Source: Stercoripulliclostridium_A sp045535235
GTDB lineage: Bacteria > Bacillota > Clostridia > Christensenellales > DTU072
DNA length: 64,000 nt
Direction of reading: 5' to 3'
Assembly (NCBI GenBank): GCA_045535235.1
Contig: JAZSLG010000071.1
Location: 6,985 to 70,984 of the forward strand
The notes beneath the pieces were generated by a model, which saw only the letters and a program-made list of their open reading frames with translations, was not told where the DNA came from and did no database searches. Shown one piece after another: positions 54,701 to 63,489 of the stretch (its first letter is position 1; each line of letters opens with the position of its first letter). Both the position numbers and the translations under genes were made by a program.

Positions 54701-57700
54701 TATCGGATAGCGCCAAAATCTCCTTCAATCTTTCCGCGGGCGGCAATATCATAGGTAACGTTTCTACTCTATTTAGTATTACTCCTCGTTCGTTTGAGGA
54801 GATTGCTACCGGTCTTGGTAGCGGTACCAACCAAACCGTATGTAGGATTATGACTACTGGCGCGAATAACGTTGTTACCTACGTTGGTAAGGACATACCC
54901 GTTACGACTACGAGTCAAGTTATAGCATATCCGTTACCCGGGACTATAACCAGTGAGGTTTTGGAAGAGGGCGTTGACTTTGAGTTCTCATTCTCCAACA
55001 ATACCCAAGTAACTCAATACGCAATAATGACGGTAACCGGAAAGGGCAACTACCAAGGTACTATTAGTGCTTACTACTATATTGTTGCAAGAGACGTTAG
55101 CAAGATACAAAATCTAATAGTTCCTCTTGAGGACCAAACCTATACCGGTTCCGTAATCAATCCTACGCCGGATACTATAACGATAGTCGTTGATGGCGAG
55201 AACGTAACCCTTCGTCGTGGAGTAGATTACAACAAAGCGGATGCTCACGGTGAAAATCAGTTCGTTTACGCAAGCGATGCTGACCAAAAAGCAAACAACT
55301 ATATTACGATTGACTTTACCGGATACTCCAAAGATTCTCCAAACAAGGGAACGGGTGGTAACTATTACGGCAAAGGTATAGTTGCATACTTTACGATTGT
55401 ACCCAAGAATTTGGATTCTAGCGACGTTGAAACTTACGCAAGTTGGAAGAATAACCAAAGCGTAGCAACCTATAACGGTGAAAGCATAAAAGACCTACCC
55501 TTAGAAACGGAAAAAGATACTATTAAGGGTTCCACCACCACTAATACCCTTTACGTTTGGGATACCGTTGCAAACGCGAACGCTCCTCTAGCCAAAGATA
55601 GCGATTACGTGGTTGTCGGCTGGGGCGAAAATATTAACGCAGGCGACGACTCCGGTGAACTTTACGTAGAAGGCCTTGGTAACTATACGGGTAGAGTAAC
55701 TATCACCTTTAAGATTTATCCTAGGAACTTTAGTCCCAAAGAGGGATACGACCCGTTATCCATATCCCTTAGTGCAACCCAATTTGAATATACGGGAAGC
55801 ATGATTACGCCCACCGGTGAAATCGTTAAAGATACCGGTCTAGGCGAGGTAAAATTAGTTCTTGGTAAAGATTACGAATTAAAGTATGGTGATGATAAAG
55901 TTTCCCAAGACGGACTTGACTACAACATTGACGTACTTAAGGGTGGTAAGGTTACCGTAGTAGGTATAGGAAACTATGCCGGAGAAAAGACGGCAACTTT
56001 CGCAATTACCCAAAAGGAACAAAACGTATGGTTGGAAAATCCCTATGGTAACGGCTACAACGAGGATATCCTTGCTCTTGAAAGTTGGGCAAACAAAGCC
56101 TCGCTAAAGAAAGAAGCCAACGATGGCAATATCGGCGTTCATTACGCAGATTACGAAATTAATTCCGTAGTAGCAAAGACTATGACCGTAGTCGCTTACA
56201 CCGATGCTATTTACCCCTTACGTTTGGTTAAGATTAAGGCGATTAATATTTCGGGTTCCACTTCGGGTGTAGTTAGTGTAAGTTACACCAAATTGGAAGC
56301 CACCGAAATAGATGGCAAGATTTACGCAAAGACTACCGCAAAGCTAACCTTTAGCAATAATTACGGTATAGTAAGAATATATGCTGTTCAAGAAGACGAC
56401 GTTATAGAAAACAATCGTCTTAACACCTCGACTACCAACCCCGATGCGAAGATAGGGGAGGGTGAAAGCGCTGTTATTTACCAAAACCGCGGTAACTACA
56501 AGGGCTACACCCACACTTGGGGTAAGGATAACGTATATTCCATTTATGCAAAACGTCAAGATAGCTTCGGTAACGGCGTACCTACCTATATTAGCAAGAT
56601 TTACGGTAACGAGAACTTTACTATTGCTCCCAACCTAAATTCTACTGCTACCTTACAAAACGCTTTTGGATACTCCGTAAAGACCGACTGCTCGGCGGAA
56701 ACCTACGTTGATACCAACCTAAACGGCAAATACGACGCGGGAGAAACCTTTACCGACCTTAATGGTAACGGTGCTTACGACCCCTATATCGTGTTGGTTA
56801 CCGGCACCGGTAACACTAGAACGGCAAGCGTTGGTATTGCCGGTACTGCAACGATAACCGTTTATCACAACGGCTACGTTCCGCGTGAATACGATTCCAA
56901 TAGCGGTAAATACGTTGCTTTGGATTACATTAATGCCGGCGACGACGAGAAGGCTTATTTAGCGTTTGAAGACGATATATCGGTAACGGTAAAGAAGAGA
57001 CTACTATACATATCTTTTGAAGAGCTAACCGTTGCATACGGCGAGACGCCAGAGTTCAAATTCACCTATACGACTGAGTCTAGTAACACCAATCCTACCG
57101 AGTCCGACCCCTGGACTACGTTGAATTACGGTACCAGAGAGGATAGCATAGAGGATATTATACAAGGATTCAAAGTTGCTTACGACGAATCTTATAGAGA
57201 CGTTAACGAAGACCGCGGTTACGAATTGGAGGTATTCCAACTTGACGATGCTTACGTAACCAAAGGTTCATTGTACGACAACTATGATATCAGATATAAA
57301 GAAAGCTTCCTAAAGATTAGAAAAAAAGAAGTAATGGTTTCCGTTTCCATGGCAGGAAGTTCGGCAAATACTATTACAAAAGTATATGGTGCAAAGAATC
57401 CCACTTCTACGGATTATACCATAAACTACGACGGTTTCGTCTTTGGCGATACCGTGAGTGTTTTGATGGAAAAGGATGCTTCATTCATAGCTCCTACCGT
57501 AAACTTTGACGGCGGAATAGTAATCGTTACCAATGAAAGCACGGGTACGACTATTACTACTCAAAAGATTGATACTTATACCGGCGTTGGCGGTTACGTT
57601 GTTGCGTTAACGAATGGTAGTGCAACCAGCTACGTATTCAAGACCGTAGCGGTAGACTTGAACGTTATTCCCGCCGAAGTAGTTATTAAGATTGGTAAGA

Positions 57701-60700
57701 CCGTAGACGGAGAGTTCCAAGAAGCAACCGATGGTATTGCAATAGAAAAAGACTACGACGGTTCACCCGTACCCATGACGAAAGAGAACGTAAGTATACA
57801 AGGACTCAGCTTAGACCATACCTTACCTATTCAAAACGATAAGACGAGAATAACCTTTACTTACGGCTATGGTACCAATGAAACGAGTATAGCACAATCC
57901 TATGCTAGAACCTATTCGGTAAAAGTTACTTTCTACGCAGCAGACGGCGATAACTACACCACTACTATACAAAAGTTTGAAGGAGCTATAGTTATTAACA
58001 AAGTTCCTCCCGTCATTACTTTGAATAAAGCGGAAGTAGAGTATTCCTCGGGTAGACCTATTGACACTAAATACGTTCAACCCGTCATCTCCAGACTACC
58101 CGGCGGTAAGGAAGTAGGTAACCCCAAGCCAAATAAGCTATTATTCGAAATTAACCCCGAAGAGGGCTATGAACCCAATTATGACAAGGAAACCGGTATA
58201 ATTATTAGCTACGATGAGAGCAAGTATACCGATACTCCTCCTTCGGAAATCGGCGTATACGACATGATAGTTATCTACGTTGCAAACGCCGACGACTGTT
58301 ACTCCGACGTTACCGTGTACTTTGAGGACGTACTTGAAGTTGCAACCGGTATTGCTACCATAAATTACACCGGTGGCAAGAAGGCACACAAATACGATGG
58401 TAAAGGCTTTGGTGTTAACGCTCAAGCGGACTTCAAAATAACCTTTACTTCCCAAGAAACCGGTATAACCCAAACTATTAGTGGCGGAACTATAAACGTA
58501 GAATATTCTATTGATGGTATTACCTTTACTTCCGACGAACCAAAGGACGTTGGTTCCTATGCGATTAAGGTTACCTATATTCCGGAAGAGGGCGCCCAAA
58601 TTAGAGGAAATACGGCAACGTTTACCGAAGTTATAACCATTACGCCTTACGACCTTGCCGAGGGTGGAATTGTTGTCAAACTAGATGGAATGAGCTACGG
58701 ATGGCATACCGTAACCTACGACGCAAAGGGACATGCTTTGTCAAATTCCGAGATAGTCCTAGTTCCCGTTCCCGCAGACCAATCAAATGCAGACAGAAAA
58801 CCCAAAGGTAGCATTTCCGTAATTTACGTTAACGAGTACGGTGATGAGTTTACTACGCCCGTTGGCGCAGGCAAGTACAAGGCAAGGATTACCTATATCG
58901 CAAACGAAAGTGGTGATAACTATTATGCTTCCATGCCGGTAGAAACCGCAGTCGTAATGCAAATTAATCCCGCAGGTGTACGCATTGAGGAGATATTAAA
59001 CAATTATAACTCTCCTTATACTGGTAACGGCGTTCAAATGCCCCCGGTATACTTCTACGGTGTAGAAATTGCTCCCGGAGAATACGACGTACCCAAGGGC
59101 ACGCTAGTATATCAATATCGTAAGAGTGGTACCCAAGACGCTTGGTCGATTAATCGTCCCGTAAACGCAGGTACCTACGACGTATTGGTAAAATATCGTG
59201 CCGCTGAAAAGGATAACTACTTTAACCACACCGATAACGACGGTAAAATAGGCATTGGCGTTATAACAATAGACCCCGTTAAACCCAATATCATTATCAA
59301 CCCGATGGTATTTGATTTTGGTACCAATATTGCTCCTTACTACGACGTGCTTGACAATAGCGTAGATAACGCGTTTGCATTACTTGGCGCTACGGCAGAC
59401 GTTAACGGTCCCTCTAAAGACCTTATCGCTCCCGACCAATACCACAACGCGGTTGCACAAATCATCGTTCAATATGGTACTCGTTACACCAACTCTTCTA
59501 CCAACAAGATAGAATACGCTTGGTCCACCACTCCTCCCACGACTTCGGGTAAGTATAGCATTAAGGTTATTTACCAAGTGCTTCAAAGCGGTTCTTCCAA
59601 CTATAGTACCACTTCCGTAACTAAGCAAGACTACTTGACCATCAACAACATCGTGCCGTGGTTTACTCTTGAAAGTAAAGAAGTAGATTATGCCGGTACG
59701 CGTATGGAAGCAAACGTTGCAAAGATATTCGATAGTGCTAGCTACGACAACGAATACGTAAAGTGGGTTGAAGGCATAGACGAACTTGATTACAACTGCT
59801 ACTACGGTACTATCAGCTACGAGTACAGGAAGTACGGTACCGAGACGTGGTCAACCTTGGCTCCCTCCGAGGTCGGTTTGTACGACGTTCGTGTTGCGTA
59901 CATAGAAAACAAGCAAAAAGACGTATTTACCTCTACTACCATGATATTCGAGGGCGCACTCAATATTAATCAACTCGTTATTACGGTAATGCCCATTTAC
60001 GGACAAGGAAACGTATACGACGGCTCCTATACGGACGGCAACGCAATTGCTTACGTTTACTCTTACGAACGTGACGGTTACAAATATATGGTATACTCCA
60101 ACGTGGGCAATTTGGATAAGAACGAAATTATCGATATTTCTTCCGCCGAGTACGTTGCTGATAACGGCTACGTATATACCATAATTACCGATACCGGTTT
60201 ATTAACAGATGCATGGCTTGACTACTATACTAGAGTACTAACCCTAGTTTCCGGTAGTTTCGTAGATGGAAATACTACCGTAGAGTTCAACTTTGGCGAC
60301 CTTGACGACGTTGAGGGTAAAGTAGCTTTCACCTCTGGGGAGGGCAAGAATTACGTTATTGATTTGGATAACGAAATCGTTTACTTGAACGACGGCATAG
60401 AGTATACGTTAGGCGTAGAAAGCGGATACTTCTTTACCGAAATTGACGGCGAAGGCAGAGTAAACGTAGTTAAGATTCAAAACGTATCTAGCAACAATAT
60501 CTTCACCTTCGACTCTATAGACGGTACCAATAAGAGAGCTACCGTAAATTACACTACTCTAAAGGTGGTTGACGAAGACGGCGTCGTCTACGACGTTCGT
60601 ACCTCAGTTGGTAAGATTACCTATCCTAACGACGGTACGACTGCTTCCGTACTAATCGACCATAGTGCGTACTATCAAGTGGGTGTAGACGGCAAGGCAA

Positions 60701-62553
60701 TTTATAAACATGCTAACGGCTCTGCATTCCTAATCGATATTAATACCTCGGTTGTAGAAAGAATTGCCATCCTCAAAGTGGAAACGGTATCCTTCGAATA
60801 CTATGACTTGGAAGGCGATATCGTTACTGCAAACTTGTCCACGAGTGAGTTAGAAAGCATTTACGCAAATAACGCATACGTTGGTACCTACGATATAAGC
60901 GCAGACCTAAGCGCCATAATAAACTTGAAGAAAAAGACTGTAAGAATACAAACTTACTGGAATTTGACGCTAAACGGCACGAGATATTCCTTCATTGACA
61001 TAAACGGTTACGAAGACCGCTTCACGCTCAGTCAGCTTTCCGCAACCAACAAGAAGGACGAATATCTATACTCCAGCCCCTATGGTAGCGATTACTACGT
61101 CGATTTGTCAAAGATGATAATTAGAAGCTTTGCCAACTGGTATAAGTTTGACGTAAGCGAAAGCAGAATTTTCCAAGAGGTAGACGGTGTCGAAACCAGC
61201 ATTGACGTTGACGTTAAGGAATTTACTTTCAACGTACTAAGAAACGGCAAACTATACGACAAGACAACCCTTTACGATGCCGATTACGAGGTTGAAAAAA
61301 CGACTTTGGTTGCAAACAACAAGTGGAACGGCAGTATGAGCCTTGGCGCACAAAACGCAGGCTCCTACGAGATTGGCGTAGGCTCTTTGGCAATAGGCGC
61401 TAACTACGGCATCACTTTTGTAGAAGGCATTACCTACTTTGTAGAACGTGCAAAACTACAAATTGAGTTTACCTCTAACGCTAATACCATCTACGACGGA
61501 CAAAGCAAGTACGTTGATTACGAAATTTTCGGTTTGGTAAACGGTGAAAGCAAAAATGCTTTGACTATTAGCCAAGAATACGAAGGTGACAATATTAACG
61601 TTACCGATGACGGATACCGCACCAGAGTAAGTATCACTTCCGTAAACTACTATTTGGCAAACGGTCTATTCGACGAAGAAAAAGGCGAGAGCGTTGCATA
61701 TAGCACCTTCTACTACGTAGAGCCTGCAGTTATGGCCCCCATCGTATTCGTAAGAGGCGAAGATATAGTTTACGACGGACTAAAGCACTATCTAGAGCTT
61801 AAGAACGTTGAGAGAGGTGCAAAGGTAACCTATTCCGGTAGTACCACAGCTCCCTACTTTAGAGAACCCGGTATCTATAGCATTATTGCTACAGTAAGCA
61901 AGGATAACTACGTATCTCAAGAAGTTGAGCTAACCTTGGTAATAACCAAAGCTAAATACGAGGTAAACGCTCTTGAAGTTCCCGGTACTTTGACTTACGG
62001 TGACCCGCTACCCGCACTACGTTGCGATAGCCAACTTGGTACCATCACCCTAGACCCCGGTCAAGTGCTACTTCCCACCGTTACCACCTATACTTGGACC
62101 TTTACTCCCCATAGTCAAGAATTCTACAAGTTCTACGAGGGTAACGCTCAAGGCGGTAACACCATAACCGGTACTATCGAGTTAAAGGTACAAAAGGCAC
62201 AAGCTCACATTCAAATTAATGGTCAACTCGTTCAATCTGAAACTAGCCCCAGCGCAATCGTAGGCGTTGCAAATGGATTAAGCCACAATGAAAGTGACCT
62301 CGTAACCATAGAGTATATTGCAGCAGACGGCACTCGCTATGCAAAAATGCCTACCACTGCAGGTAAGTACACCGTTCAAGTAACCTACGCAGGTGACGAA
62401 TATCACGCCGAAACGGTTTACACCACCATTCTTACCATAGAAGAGGAATCCAACTACGATTGGTTGATAATCCTTGGCTCGGTACTACTTGGATTAACGC
62501 TAATGAGTACGGTATTCTTCCTAATCCGCGGTAAGACCAAGAAAATAAACTAA
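51754..62553 (+). CDS. Giant MBG-like repeat surface protein with N- and C-terminal membrane segments (3,599 residues)
   Basis: A short cytoplasmic head (about 25 residues) precedes a membrane segment (KYAIVGIAVFLAFVILFTVG). The C-terminus has another (YDWLIILGSVLLGLTLMSTVFFLI) and a basic RGKTKKIN tail, so the body hangs outside the cell. The body is mostly repeats of about 80-130 residues of the MBG type, opening with YTGSVINPTPDTI, YNGESIKDLPL, FEYTGSMITPTGE and similar, and closing with NYTG-like or GSYAIKVTY strands. Ca-loops lie at about 751 and 1653 (DxNxNGxYDxGExFTDLNGNGxYD). It follows the 3,064-residue gene after 105 bases without a terminator, so both are likely one operon. The anchoring differs from sortase substrates. 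Confidence 0.85.
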   Translation: MNKQFELVPMEVNVTNDTATKKKSPALKFLKYAIVGIAVFLAFVILFTVGAEKINPAVDTIMQKMGMGEQIVANSSPVAHAWTYAWTNPYPSNGANNENYVASTSSFSWRVQNQANTLRPTTNHSGWNWGVREKSGSGYSIADNGQISCNTGNAFNVQTIFYVDIYIDDLARAAIANGQITTCSVKLAVSGVGTKNAYDYGMLYGTFFMCASYEGESSAAWNKMGANNVTATGDKFDCKLNSSGGVNTLANYDSGSNLSLTLNSQMKKIRFGLYYNMNKTERAWWYVSDAECFAPPPTISTNFTTDSYKNAKLSFSVNGAGGHIYPAVANTFGKSSTDDNLDTWSATDGKTYTKVSFDSANLYGGVDIGNVIAKPDPGYYFSGWKIVSGGLSSSHDKRSTTLNIIDGAYLKGNTETKITAYFRKLDIVDVDREWIYLQLLKSDGTLELDTNGNPTLVRQGPSVVVPSANSDTGTSASFVLTGGVYSDTGSTFSSSHGMYQSADGGKTYKDNLKPYNAGQYRLIVGVFVSGTETSTSKVLGYYITTFEIKAVNVTNNPDNNHTVTTSADIEKRAYSGTAYTPVPTYVDIVVNGRPYRMLNSTDYTINAYANNVNVTRDPLGEAINGAYFTFGAKGNFTGQNDVKFGIDHLDISNFTYESAMATEIQQNYGVVYNGYEQRPGTGDQLHQYGVIAIRITGDVYQAGDLNAGKETKTFTIYIRTATNASAYNDALSTYKASGGHYYIYDYESFVDKNSNGAYDSGEEFTDLNGNGKYDTGAVNTNKEYSSLVMQDEGGNYLGDSYSYFYIKYLGNILIPDLVYENNVDVCTYLPNSSTNEENCAYFSILMAQESSNMKGELKAFFNIAPLDLNNLPDGSSVTLIPQTLSHVYTSESITPIPDVVQIKVSGLYPYLYSAGDNTYSNKETLPITYSIAREEAISAGLVYEDAIDVSKTGVGGVHSFNAWNAYYNGTLPSHFIYENNVTVSDSAKISFNLSAGGNIIGNVSTLFSITPRSFEEIATGLGSGTNQTVCRIMTTGANNVVTYVGKDIPVTTTSQVIAYPLPGTITSEVLEEGVDFEFSFSNNTQVTQYAIMTVTGKGNYQGTISAYYYIVARDVSKIQNLIVPLEDQTYTGSVINPTPDTITIVVDGENVTLRRGVDYNKADAHGENQFVYASDADQKANNYITIDFTGYSKDSPNKGTGGNYYGKGIVAYFTIVPKNLDSSDVETYASWKNNQSVATYNGESIKDLPLETEKDTIKGSTTTNTLYVWDTVANANAPLAKDSDYVVVGWGENINAGDDSGELYVEGLGNYTGRVTITFKIYPRNFSPKEGYDPLSISLSATQFEYTGSMITPTGEIVKDTGLGEVKLVLGKDYELKYGDDKVSQDGLDYNIDVLKGGKVTVVGIGNYAGEKTATFAITQKEQNVWLENPYGNGYNEDILALESWANKASLKKEANDGNIGVHYADYEINSVVAKTMTVVAYTDAIYPLRLVKIKAINISGSTSGVVSVSYTKLEATEIDGKIYAKTTAKLTFSNNYGIVRIYAVQEDDVIENNRLNTSTTNPDAKIGEGESAVIYQNRGNYKGYTHTWGKDNVYSIYAKRQDSFGNGVPTYISKIYGNENFTIAPNLNSTATLQNAFGYSVKTDCSAETYVDTNLNGKYDAGETFTDLNGNGAYDPYIVLVTGTGNTRTASVGIAGTATITVYHNGYVPREYDSNSGKYVALDYINAGDDEKAYLAFEDDISVTVKKRLLYISFEELTVAYGETPEFKFTYTTESSNTNPTESDPWTTLNYGTREDSIEDIIQGFKVAYDESYRDVNEDRGYELEVFQLDDAYVTKGSLYDNYDIRYKESFLKIRKKEVMVSVSMAGSSANTITKVYGAKNPTSTDYTINYDGFVFGDTVSVLMEKDASFIAPTVNFDGGIVIVTNESTGTTITTQKIDTYTGVGGYVVALTNGSATSYVFKTVAVDLNVIPAEVVIKIGKTVDGEFQEATDGIAIEKDYDGSPVPMTKENVSIQGLSLDHTLPIQNDKTRITFTYGYGTNETSIAQSYARTYSVKVTFYAADGDNYTTTIQKFEGAIVINKVPPVITLNKAEVEYSSGRPIDTKYVQPVISRLPGGKEVGNPKPNKLLFEINPEEGYEPNYDKETGIIISYDESKYTDTPPSEIGVYDMIVIYVANADDCYSDVTVYFEDVLEVATGIATINYTGGKKAHKYDGKGFGVNAQADFKITFTSQETGITQTISGGTINVEYSIDGITFTSDEPKDVGSYAIKVTYIPEEGAQIRGNTATFTEVITITPYDLAEGGIVVKLDGMSYGWHTVTYDAKGHALSNSEIVLVPVPADQSNADRKPKGSISVIYVNEYGDEFTTPVGAGKYKARITYIANESGDNYYASMPVETAVVMQINPAGVRIEEILNNYNSPYTGNGVQMPPVYFYGVEIAPGEYDVPKGTLVYQYRKSGTQDAWSINRPVNAGTYDVLVKYRAAEKDNYFNHTDNDGKIGIGVITIDPVKPNIIINPMVFDFGTNIAPYYDVLDNSVDNAFALLGATADVNGPSKDLIAPDQYHNAVAQIIVQYGTRYTNSSTNKIEYAWSTTPPTTSGKYSIKVIYQVLQSGSSNYSTTSVTKQDYLTINNIVPWFTLESKEVDYAGTRMEANVAKIFDSASYDNEYVKWVEGIDELDYNCYYGTISYEYRKYGTETWSTLAPSEVGLYDVRVAYIENKQKDVFTSTTMIFEGALNINQLVITVMPIYGQGNVYDGSYTDGNAIAYVYSYERDGYKYMVYSNVGNLDKNEIIDISSAEYVADNGYVYTIITDTGLLTDAWLDYYTRVLTLVSGSFVDGNTTVEFNFGDLDDVEGKVAFTSGEGKNYVIDLDNEIVYLNDGIEYTLGVESGYFFTEIDGEGRVNVVKIQNVSSNNIFTFDSIDGTNKRATVNYTTLKVVDEDGVVYDVRTSVGKITYPNDGTTASVLIDHSAYYQVGVDGKAIYKHANGSAFLIDINTSVVERIAILKVETVSFEYYDLEGDIVTANLSTSELESIYANNAYVGTYDISADLSAIINLKKKTVRIQTYWNLTLNGTRYSFIDINGYEDRFTLSQLSATNKKDEYLYSSPYGSDYYVDLSKMIIRSFANWYKFDVSESRIFQEVDGVETSIDVDVKEFTFNVLRNGKLYDKTTLYDADYEVEKTTLVANNKWNGSMSLGAQNAGSYEIGVGSLAIGANYGITFVEGITYFVERAKLQIEFTSNANTIYDGQSKYVDYEIFGLVNGESKNALTISQEYEGDNINVTDDGYRTRVSITSVNYYLANGLFDEEKGESVAYSTFYYVEPAVMAPIVFVRGEDIVYDGLKHYLELKNVERGAKVTYSGSTTAPYFREPGIYSIIATVSKDNYVSQEVELTLVITKAKYEVNALEVPGTLTYGDPLPALRCDSQLGTITLDPGQVLLPTVTTYTWTFTPHSQEFYKFYEGNAQGGNTITGTIELKVQKAQAHIQINGQLVQSETSPSAIVGVANGLSHNESDLVTIEYIAADGTRYAKMPTTAGKYTVQVTYAGDEYHAETVYTTILTIEEESNYDWLIILGSVLLGLTLMSTVFFLIRGKTKKIN

Positions 62554-62561
62554 TTTAGAGA

Positions 62562-62596
62562 GTATGCGTACCATCTTTGACGGATGGTGCGCGTAC
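62562..62596 (+). terminator. 14-bp hairpin after the giant gene, without T tract
   Basis: GTATGCGTACCATC and GATGGTGCGCGTAC pair over 14 positions (two G-U) around TTTGACG. It lacks a T run, so it may be a weak terminator or a 3'-end protector. Confidence 0.5.
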
Positions 62597-62646
62597 CAAT
62601 TCTAATAACTAATAATGATAATCGCGTGTACGCACGCACGAAAAAT

Positions 62647-63411
62647 ATGAAAATAAAATGTGGCTCACAACTTTATACCTATCGTAACGTTATTAAAACC
62701 GAAGAAGACCTTCGTAAAGTCTTCGATAGGCTAAATGATTACGGTTGTACGGTAGCTCAATGGAGTGGCGTTAGAGTTGATATTAGCAAGGACGCCCTCA
62801 AAGAGATAGTGAAAGAGAGTGGAATTAGTATTCCACTTAGTCACACTCCGTGGAAAAAGATAACGGAAGACACGGATAGGGTTGCCGAGTGGCACGCCGA
62901 AATAGGCGCTCATACCGTGGGGCTTGGAATGATGAAGGGAGAATACCTAAAGTCGTTGGACAAGCTAAACGTGTTTTGCGACAAGGCGAATGAGATAGGG
63001 GAAAAATTAAAACCCTATGGACTAAGCTTTGGATACCATAATCACTCTATGGAATTCAAGAAAATGGGGGACAAACTGGTAATAGAACACCTGAGAGATA
63101 ATTGTCCCAACCTACAGTTCATATTTGATACCTTTTGGTGTAAATACGCAGGGTATGACCCTAGCGAGTGGATACTAAAGCTGGGAGATAGAGTGAGAGA
63201 TATACACCTTAAAGATTGGAAGAAGAGTATACTCAAGCTACCAAGGTTCCAAGACGTAGGAAAGGGCGAGTTAGACTTTGAGAGCATACTCAAAAATGCC
63301 GAAAGGGCGGGGACGGAAAGTGCGCTAATAGAGCATGATACAACGAGAAACCCCGACAAAACGACGAAAGAGAGCATGGAATATCTAAAAGAGATATACC
63401 TGAGTAAATAG
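62647..63411 (+). CDS. Xylose-isomerase-like TIM-barrel sugar isomerase/epimerase
   Basis: The 254-residue protein belongs to the AP2Ec/sugar-phosphate-isomerase superfamily. SIPLSHTPW, GYHNHSMEF, LQFIFDTFWCKYAG, RDIHLKDWKK and SALIEHDTT provide the metal-binding His, Glu and Asp residues in the usual order. ATG 62647 is chosen because homologous sequence begins there; upstream in-frame codons look random, although no ribosome site is visible. It is cytoplasmic. The gene sits between surface-protein genes, and its substrate is unknown. A GC-rich CGCGTGTACGCACG stretch precedes it. Confidence 0.85.
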   Translation: MKIKCGSQLYTYRNVIKTEEDLRKVFDRLNDYGCTVAQWSGVRVDISKDALKEIVKESGISIPLSHTPWKKITEDTDRVAEWHAEIGAHTVGLGMMKGEYLKSLDKLNVFCDKANEIGEKLKPYGLSFGYHNHSMEFKKMGDKLVIEHLRDNCPNLQFIFDTFWCKYAGYDPSEWILKLGDRVRDIHLKDWKKSILKLPRFQDVGKGELDFESILKNAERAGTESALIEHDTTRNPDKTTKESMEYLKEIYLSK

Positions 63412-63489
63412 ATAACAAAAAACCAAACAACGAGAAAAATTAAGGAATCCACTTATTAGCGGAAACGCCAATATCTAGGAGAATAAATT

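Noticed and set aside
42454..62553. Sortase-anchored (LPXTG) adhesins
   Set aside because: No LPXTG-like motif precedes either C-terminus; the second protein ends in a membrane segment with a basic tail.
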